Assembly (NCBI GenBank): GCA_019421365.1
Contig: JAHZFJ010000016.1
Coordinates: 1 to 64,000, forward strand
Direction of reading: 5' to 3'
Source of the DNA: Lachnospiraceae bacterium
GTDB taxonomy: Bacteria > Bacillota > Clostridia > Lachnospirales > Lachnospiraceae
DNA: 64,000 bases
Position numbers and translations under genes: made by a program
In this document: positions 54,963 to 61,188 of the stretch, one piece after another
How the letters are laid out: each line of letters begins with the position of its first letter
Numbering within the stretch: position 1 is the stretch's first letter
Notes under the pieces: generated by a model
What the model was told of the DNA's origin: nothing
Seen by the model: only the letters and a program-made list of their open reading frames with translations
The model's database searches: none

Positions 54963-55520
54963 ATGAAACAAAATAATATATGCTACACACGATACCAGGT
55001 GGATTTACTTAATCAATTGCGGTTACTATGGGAACAACATGTCCACTGGACACGTTCCTTTATCATTAGTACAGCTGCTAACTTAGGTGATTTAGAACCT
55101 GTAACAAAGCGATTACTCCAAAATCCAGGCGATTTTGGTAAGGTATTTCAGATGTTTTATGATGACAAAATTGTCTCTACCTTCGTAAATCTCTTTACAC
55201 AACATCTTCTAATTGCCGCTGACCTTGTAAATGCTGCTAAAAATGGCGACACGAGCGCTGCTAACGAGGCGCGAACCAAATGGTATAAAAATGCTGATGA
55301 AATATCAGCTTTTCTTGCAAGCATTAATCCTTATTGGAACGAACAAGTATGGCGCAATCTTTTTTATAGTCACTTACAGATGACCGAACAAGAGGCGACT
55401 CTTAGACTTGCAGGAAAATATGCCGCAGACGTAAATCTATATGACATAATAGAACAGGAAGCATTAAAAATGGCTGATTATATGTTCTATGGTCTTATAA
55501 ATAACTTTAATTATCAATAA
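54963..55520 (+). CDS. Helical hypothetical protein (185 aa)
   Basis: Unknown function. It is predicted to be almost fully helical, with a conserved-looking N-terminal stretch (DLLNQLRLLWEQHVHWTRSFIISTA). The HxxW and acidic residues in the helices suggest a four-helix bundle, but no metal motif is certain. Similar proteins in Lachnospiraceae have been mislabelled acetylglutamate kinase; nothing here resembles a kinase. AGGAGA lies 7 bases before ATG 54963, preferred over 54933. It is monocistronic with a terminator after it. Confidence 0.75.
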   Translation: MKQNNICYTRYQVDLLNQLRLLWEQHVHWTRSFIISTAANLGDLEPVTKRLLQNPGDFGKVFQMFYDDKIVSTFVNLFTQHLLIAADLVNAAKNGDTSAANEARTKWYKNADEISAFLASINPYWNEQVWRNLFYSHLQMTEQEATLRLAGKYAADVNLYDIIEQEALKMADYMFYGLINNFNYQ

Positions 55521-55533
55521 TCTCCATTAGTTT

Positions 55534-55566
55534 AAGGCATCACCTTTAGATTGAAGTGATGCCTTA
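55534..55566 (+). terminator. Terminator after the helical hypothetical gene
   Basis: AAGGCATCAC / GTGATGCCTT, 10 bp with a 12-nt loop, then ATATCC. The T-tract is weak. Confidence 0.65.
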
Positions 55567-55683
55567 TATCCATTGCAATAAATCAACTCCTCTTTGATTC
55601 TTTGAAACTATATGGTACAATGAACTTATTTACAAACCAATTTACTCAACTTACTTACGAATACACATAAGGAGATCCCAATT

Positions 55684-56469
55684 ATGAATATAAAACTTAT
55701 TGCCAGTGACCTAGATGGTACGCTATTACATAATGGTGCACAAAAAGTTAGTCCAGAGATCATAGATTGTATCAAAGAATTATCCAATCATGGAATCCTC
55801 TTCGCCGCTGCAAGTGGCAGACAATATGCAAACTTACGTAGATTATTTGCTCCCGTTCAAGATGACATTGCATACATATGTGAAAACGGCGCTCTTGTTA
55901 TGTATCAAGACCAAATTATATCTAAATCCTGTATAGACCGTACAGTTGGTTTGCAACTAATGGAAGACATCATAGACAAAGGTGCTTGTGAACTTCTATT
56001 GTCTGGACAAACAACCTCTTACGTACAACCAAAGAATCCTTATTTCGCTTACTTTTTAGAACATATTGTCCATAATAATGTTACAGTAGTTGAAGATTTT
56101 CATACAGTGGATGAACCATTTTTCAAAATATCGATCTGTGAAGAGGCCGGTGTGGCAGAAAACTCAGGACCATTCTTTATCGACAAATGGGGATCAACTT
56201 TAAAAGCAACCATTTCTGGTTTTGAGTGGTTAGACTTTACTCATCCTGATACCAATAAAGGTAATGCATTACTTTCTCTATGTGAACATCTTAAACTAAC
56301 ACCTGATCACGTTATGGCGTTTGGTGATAACTATAATGATATTGAGATGATCACCACTGCCAAATACGGTTATGTAATGGACGGTGCAAAAGAGGATATT
56401 AAGAGTCTTACCACTTACCATACAACCTCGGTTGAACAAACTATACAAGGATTTTTAAAAACCATATAA
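55684..56469 (+). CDS. HAD-superfamily Cof-type phosphatase
   Basis: 261 residues. Motif I is ASDLDGTLL (nucleophile Asp at about 9), motif II is in AAASGRQY, and motif IV is MAFGDNYNDIEM. A C2B cap lies between (about 85-180). Members dephosphorylate sugar phosphates or flavin and pyridoxal cofactors; the substrate is unknown. AAGGAGAT precedes the ATG. Monocistronic. Confidence 0.9.
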   Translation: MNIKLIASDLDGTLLHNGAQKVSPEIIDCIKELSNHGILFAAASGRQYANLRRLFAPVQDDIAYICENGALVMYQDQIISKSCIDRTVGLQLMEDIIDKGACELLLSGQTTSYVQPKNPYFAYFLEHIVHNNVTVVEDFHTVDEPFFKISICEEAGVAENSGPFFIDKWGSTLKATISGFEWLDFTHPDTNKGNALLSLCEHLKLTPDHVMAFGDNYNDIEMITTAKYGYVMDGAKEDIKSLTTYHTTSVEQTIQGFLKTI

Positions 56470-56530
56470 CCTTGCTGTAAATTAATAAACTTATCAAAAC
56501 TATATATAAGAGTCCGCCCATGCTGGGCAA

Positions 56531-56579
56531 ATAAGAAAGCAAACAACTTCAAACTTTGTTTGCTTTCTTATTATTTTTG
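56531..56579 (+). terminator. Terminator after the HAD gene
   Basis: ATAAGAAAGCAAACAA pairs with TTGTTTGCTTTCTTAT, followed by TATTTTTG. Confidence 0.82.
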
Positions 56580-56608
56580 TTGACTTTTTATGCAGACGGA
56601 TTTATAGT
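56580..56608 (+). promoter_or_regulatory. Promoter of the DUF2087-GNAT gene
   Basis: -35 TTGACT (56580-56585), 17-nt spacer, -10 TATAGT (56603-56608). The transcript begins just before the inverted repeat at 56622-56650. Confidence 0.7.
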
Positions 56609-56621
56609 ATAGTTTATATAT

Positions 56622-56650
56622 AAACAAACATATCAGTAATATGTTTGTTT
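56622..56650. promoter_or_regulatory. Candidate operator: perfect 12-bp inverted repeat
   Basis: AAACAAACATAT-cagta-ATATGTTTGTTT begins 14 bp after the -10 box, near the expected start of transcription. It could be a repressor operator or a short leader hairpin. Confidence 0.55.
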
Positions 56651-56761
56651 AATTAAGCAACAAGCATTTATATTATAGAAAGTTGTGCAACTCAGATATG
56701 TTGTCGACAAGAAGAAGAGTTTCGCAATTTTCTAAATATATTAGATAGAAAGGATATTACG

Positions 56762-57616
56762 ATGAACTTACACTATGAAGTTAAGAACTATCTAGATAAC
56801 CAAGGTCGTTTGATCATATTCCCGGCCAAAAAGAAAAAACAAAAAATAGCTCTCTTCTACCTAGCTTCTAAGATTAATGCCAATCAAATATATACAGAAA
56901 AAGATATAAATTCATTACTTGATGAATGGCATACTTATAATGACCCCTGTACATTAAGACGTGAGTTATATAATAATCGTTTTATAGGGCGTACAGAAGA
57001 TGGCACTTCCTACTATAAGGAAAATCCACAACCAATCCCTACAGACTTTGATATTGACGATTCCTTCTCTCCACCCGATGTTTTCAACAGTTTCAAATAC
57101 CTTCTTCCTGAATATCGACTAATAAGGTTAACAAAGAAGCACAAAGATGAACTTTATGAACTTGAGGCCTCTAATCCATATTATTTTAGTATTTCACAAG
57201 ATCACCCCATCACACCTGAAGAATGTATTGCTGATCTAGACGCTATACCTGAAAACTTTGCTCTTAAACAAAAATTTTATTTTGGTATATATAAAGAAAG
57301 CCAGATGATTGCTGTTATGGAATACCTTATAGGGTACGACTATGAACATACCTCCAATATTCAGACCATCTGGATTGGATTTTTCATGGTTCACGGAAAT
57401 CACAAAAATCAAGGCCACGGTAAACACATTATTAACACTTTCATTCAGGCGGCTAGGGAAAATGAAATCCATAAAATTCAATTGGCATGCATCGAAGGCA
57501 ACAAAGAGGGTAATCCATTCTGGACTAAGTTAGGATTCAAGGAAATTGCAAAGGTGGACACTATTCTATCCAATAAAGAAACACGTTCTGTTAACATAAT
57601 GAATATTTCACTATAA
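56762..57616 (+). CDS. DUF2087-GNAT acetyltransferase fusion
   Basis: 284 residues. Residues about 5-90 match DUF2087 (NQGRLIIFPAKKKKQKIALFYLASKI, YTEKDINSLLDEW, DPCTLRRELYNNRFIGRTEDGTSYY). Residues about 115-280 are a GNAT acetyltransferase with GNHKNQGHGKHIINTFI as the acetyl-CoA loop and FWTKLGFKEI. DUF2087 looks like a nucleic-acid-binding winged helix. The fusion suggests a self-regulating enzyme or a resistance-type acetyltransferase; the substrate is unknown. AGAAAGGA precedes the ATG. Confidence 0.85.
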   Translation: MNLHYEVKNYLDNQGRLIIFPAKKKKQKIALFYLASKINANQIYTEKDINSLLDEWHTYNDPCTLRRELYNNRFIGRTEDGTSYYKENPQPIPTDFDIDDSFSPPDVFNSFKYLLPEYRLIRLTKKHKDELYELEASNPYYFSISQDHPITPEECIADLDAIPENFALKQKFYFGIYKESQMIAVMEYLIGYDYEHTSNIQTIWIGFFMVHGNHKNQGHGKHIINTFIQAARENEIHKIQLACIEGNKEGNPFWTKLGFKEIAKVDTILSNKETRSVNIMNISL

Positions 57617-57682
57617 CATATGTGAAGATAATCCTTATACCAAACTTTTATGTTCTTATCGCCCTTGATACGAGCCTCAGCC

Positions 57683-57715
57683 AAAAAAAATCGAGATCAT
57701 CGATCTCGATTTTTT
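57683..57715. terminator. Bidirectional terminator between GNAT and glpK
   Basis: AAAATCGAGATC-at-cGATCTCGATTTT, a perfect stem with A/T tracts on both sides. Confidence 0.9.
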
Positions 57716-57798
57716 GCTGTGTATTAATAATTAACTTCGTACATAAAAACTTGATTTAGAGCAGTTAACTACTCCTCAAAATCTCCAAGTGCGAAGTA

Positions 57799-59280
57799 TT
57801 AAGTTCTAATTCTGTTAACTGCACTATGCCAACCCTGTATTCGACTATATCTCTCATCTTGGTCCATATTGGCACGAAAACTTCTCGATAGATGCCAGTT
57901 CTCTCTTATCTCTTCTTTGCTTTTGTAATAGCCCACTGCTAACCCAGCTAAGTAAGCTGCTCCAAGTGCTGTTGTTTCGATACATCTAGGTCGCAACACT
58001 GTTGTATCCAATATATCAGCTTGGAACTGCATAATAAAATTATTCGCACTCGCCCCACCATCTACTTTAAGACTTCTCAAATTAAGTCCAGAATCACTCT
58101 CCATGGCTCGCACAATATCGTGAGCTTGGTAAGCAATGGATTCTAATGTTGCACGTACAATGTGCTTGTTATTAACACCTCTTGTAAGACCTATAATCGC
58201 TCCTCTAGCGTATTGATCCCAGTACGGGGCACCAAGCCCTGTGAAAGCAGGAACCACATATGCTCCATTCGTATCTTCCACTTCCATAGCTATTTTCTCT
58301 GACATTGCTGCATTTTCAATTAATCCTAATTCATCACGCAACCATTGAATCGCTGCACCAGCAACAAACACACTCCCTTCTAATGCATATTCGATATTAC
58401 CTTTCATGCTTGCTGCTATGGTTGTTATTAAACCATTCTTTGATTCTACCGCTTTGTTTCCTGTATTCATTAGTAGGAAGCAACCTGTTCCATAGGTATT
58501 CTTTACTTCACCTTCCAAGAAACAGCATTGTCCAAATAACGCAGCCTGTTGATCCCCCGCTGCGCCAGCTATCGGTATATTTCCTCCTATGGCCTCTATC
58601 TTTGTTTCTCCATATACTTCACTTGATGATTTTACTTCTGGCAACATGCATTTTGGAATATCAAGCAATGAGAGAATTTCATCATCCCACTTACACTCCT
58701 TGATATTATATAGCATCGTACGAGATGCATTCGTATAATCTGTTACGAATACTTTTCCTTCTGTTAGATTCCATATAAGCCAAGTATCAACAGTTCCAAA
58801 CAGTAAATCCCCATTCTCCGCACGCTCTCTTGCACCTTCGACATGATCAAGTATCCACTTAATCTTCGTTCCGGAAAAATATGCATCTGGTATCAGACCT
58901 GTTTTCTCCCTAATCATTGAGTCCATCTCCGCCTCAATTAGCTGGTCAATTATATAAGAAGTTCGTCTACACTGCCATACAATTGCATTATATACTGGTT
59001 TTCCAGTATGCTTGTCCCATATAATTGTTGTCTCACGCTGATTAGTAATTCCTATAGCAGCAACATCTTCGGCTTTTGCATTAATCTTAGCCATAGCCTC
59101 TGTCATAACACTTATTTGAGACGACCATATGTCCATTGGATCATGCTCCACCCAACCAGCCTTGGGATATATCTGTGTAAACTCCTTCTGTGCCATACTT
59201 ACTATATTACCTTGTTTATCAAACAAGATGCATCTCGAACTTGTCGTTCCTTGATCTAAAGCCATTATATACTTCTTCAT
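57799..59280 (-). CDS. glpK: Glycerol kinase
   Basis: Phosphorylates glycerol to glycerol 3-phosphate. 493 residues from ATG 59280. YIMALDQGTTSSRCILFD is the ATP loop, with QKEFTQIYPKAGWVEHDP, ITNQRETT and the second FGGY block GLGAPYWDQYARGAIIGLTRG. KVDGGASANNFIMQFQADI is also intact. The His of the PTS phosphorylation loop seen in other Firmicutes is not obvious. AAAGGAG lies 13 bases upstream; TTG 59292 is an alternative start. No glpF or glpD neighbours. Confidence 0.96.
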   Translation of the reverse strand: MKKYIMALDQGTTSSRCILFDKQGNIVSMAQKEFTQIYPKAGWVEHDPMDIWSSQISVMTEAMAKINAKAEDVAAIGITNQRETTIIWDKHTGKPVYNAIVWQCRRTSYIIDQLIEAEMDSMIREKTGLIPDAYFSGTKIKWILDHVEGARERAENGDLLFGTVDTWLIWNLTEGKVFVTDYTNASRTMLYNIKECKWDDEILSLLDIPKCMLPEVKSSSEVYGETKIEAIGGNIPIAGAAGDQQAALFGQCCFLEGEVKNTYGTGCFLLMNTGNKAVESKNGLITTIAASMKGNIEYALEGSVFVAGAAIQWLRDELGLIENAAMSEKIAMEVEDTNGAYVVPAFTGLGAPYWDQYARGAIIGLTRGVNNKHIVRATLESIAYQAHDIVRAMESDSGLNLRSLKVDGGASANNFIMQFQADILDTTVLRPRCIETTALGAAYLAGLAVGYYKSKEEIRENWHLSRSFRANMDQDERYSRIQGWHSAVNRIRT

Positions 59281-59330
59281 GTCACTACCCAAGCTCCTTT
59301 CACTACCTTCTCATAAATATCTCTATACAA

Positions 59331-59359
59331 ATAATAAACAACTACATAAGTAAAATCAA
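59331..59359 (-). promoter_or_regulatory. Promoter of glpK
   Basis: Minus strand: -35 TTGATT (59354-59359), 17-nt spacer, -10 TATTAT (59331-59336). The predicted leader is about 45 nt. Confidence 0.65.
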
Positions 59360-59586
59360 GGTAAATTCTATGTTAACATTTTATCATACTTCTATCTGCC
59401 CTTTTGATTGCTCTCTATAGTATTATTCCTTCTTATCGGCTTTTTATTTCTTGACTATCTAATGTTCTATGATATACAGTTATATAAGTATAACAATGTC
59501 TATATAGTCATAGTTGTACGAAAAATAGCTACTTTTTAATTCTGGTAGCTAAGTAGTTATAAAATCTTATAGAAAGGAACCATGCA

Positions 59587-59625
59587 ATGAATTATTCTCT
59601 TAATTATTTGAAAGTAGAATCATAA
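59587..59625 (+). CDS. Candidate 12-residue leader peptide before the MATE gene
   Basis: ATG 59587 follows AGAAAGGA by 7 bases, a better ribosome site than the MATE gene itself has. It encodes MNYSLNYLKVES and stops at 59625, 16 nt before the MATE ATG and in a different frame. Upstream, AGCTAC and GTAGCT (59526-59550) can pair. It may couple or regulate translation of the exporter; expression is not shown. Confidence 0.45.
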   Translation: MNYSLNYLKVES

Positions 59626-59641
59626 TTATCTCCCGATATGC

Positions 59642-61054
59642 ATGGGTATCAACATGACCAAATTACTTAAGAAAAGAAATCCTAACACCTCACCTACTTA
59701 TGAGGATCCCCACTTAATGCGACATTACATAATACGAATTCTTATGCTTGCAATACCTATTGCACTTCAGAACTTAATTAATGTAGGTGTTAGTGTAACA
59801 GATACTTTAATGATTGGAAGTATCAGCGAGGAGCAAATGTCGGGTATCTCTTATGCCAATCAACCCTACTTCATATTCACTACCGTACTTTTCGGTTTAG
59901 CATCAGGGTCTATCGTCTTAACTGCTCAGTACTGGGGGAAACGTGAATTAGAACCCATTCGTGCTATTCTAGGTCTTATGCTTAGAATTGGGGTTGTTGT
60001 AGGTTTCTTAGTATCCGTATTCGTTATTACCTCTCCTGAAACAGCTATGTCTATCTTCACTAATGAACCTGAAATCATCACATATGGCGCTAAGTACTTA
60101 CGTATCGTTGGTTTCTCTTATATGTTTTCAGGATTCACAGGCGTTTATTTGATGAGTATGAGAAGTACAGGCAATGTATATGTATCAGCATGTATCTACG
60201 GGATCTCATTCATATTAAATGTGTTCCTAAACTGGGTACTAATCTTTGGTCACTTTGGAATGCCGAGAATGGAAATTGAAGGGGCAGCTACTGCTACTCT
60301 AATTAGTCGAATATTAGAAACCACCTTAACGGTTGGGTATATGTATTGTCTTGAAAAGAAACTACACTTCAAATTAAAAGACCTTTTCCACAAAACTCGT
60401 AGATATTGGTTAACACTAGTACGGTTTAGTATTCCGGTTCTATTAAGCGAAGTTTGTTGGGGCGTAGGCATCTCAGTTCAGGCTGCAATAATTGGTCGTC
60501 TTGGAAAAAGCGCTATCACTGCCTCAAGTTATATCAATCAAGTACAACAACTAGCTGGTATTATCTTAATCGGATTCGGAGTTGGAGCTGGTATTGTTAT
60601 GGGGAACATCATTGGTGAAGGAAAAGAAGAAGAAGCTTTACAGATTTCTAAAGTACTGTTAAAGGTTAGTGCCATACTTGGTGCTATCGTTGCTGCAGCC
60701 GTTCTTGCATTTCGTCCTATTGCCCCAAACTTCATCAATTGTTCAAGCGAAACAGCTGCTATGATACAAAATATGCTTTTTGGTGCAGCATATCTCTTAT
60801 TCTTCCAGGCTTTTAGCATTCTTACTATGGCTGGAATATTACGTGGCTCAGGAGATACCATATACTGTACAACTCTTGACATGTTAACACTGTTTATATT
60901 AAAAATCGGTCTAGGCCTTTTTGTAGCAAATGTATTAAAACTACATCCAGTTATTGTATATATTATCTTATGTAGCGATGAGATGTTCAAAACCCTCCTA
61001 ACAGTACCTAGAATCTTAAAAGGTAAATGGATTCATCATACAACTATGGATTAA
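59642..61054 (+). CDS. MATE-family multidrug/cation efflux transporter
   Basis: 470 residues with about 12 helices in two homologous halves. IALQNLINVGVSVTDTLMIGSISEEQMSGIS is the first-half hallmark, GLASGSIVLTAQYWGKRE the NorM-type loop. ILLSEVCWGVGISVQAAIIGRLG starts the second half. It uses Na+ or H+ to export drugs or toxins; the substrate is unknown. ATG 59642 and ATG 59654 both lack a good Shine-Dalgarno, which makes the upstream leader peptide noteworthy. Confidence 0.93.
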   Translation: MGINMTKLLKKRNPNTSPTYEDPHLMRHYIIRILMLAIPIALQNLINVGVSVTDTLMIGSISEEQMSGISYANQPYFIFTTVLFGLASGSIVLTAQYWGKRELEPIRAILGLMLRIGVVVGFLVSVFVITSPETAMSIFTNEPEIITYGAKYLRIVGFSYMFSGFTGVYLMSMRSTGNVYVSACIYGISFILNVFLNWVLIFGHFGMPRMEIEGAATATLISRILETTLTVGYMYCLEKKLHFKLKDLFHKTRRYWLTLVRFSIPVLLSEVCWGVGISVQAAIIGRLGKSAITASSYINQVQQLAGIILIGFGVGAGIVMGNIIGEGKEEEALQISKVLLKVSAILGAIVAAAVLAFRPIAPNFINCSSETAAMIQNMLFGAAYLLFFQAFSILTMAGILRGSGDTIYCTTLDMLTLFILKIGLGLFVANVLKLHPVIVYIILCSDEMFKTLLTVPRILKGKWIHHTTMD

Positions 61055-61112
61055 ATATATCATGTAACAATCATTCAGAAATGACACAAAGAACTTTGTT
61101 CGTTCAAAAAAG

Positions 61113-61158
61113 AAAAACGGAGAACTTTATGATGTATTATCATAAAGCTCTCCGTTTT
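61113..61158. terminator. Bidirectional terminator between MATE and rpoC
   Basis: AAAACGGAGA and TCTCCGTTTT with an inner CTTTATGAT/ATCATAAAG stem, A-rich left and T-rich right. On the minus strand it is followed by TTTTTCTTTTTT and ends rpoC. Confidence 0.9.
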
Positions 61159-61188
61159 CTATATATCATTTATCGAGATTTTTCAATT

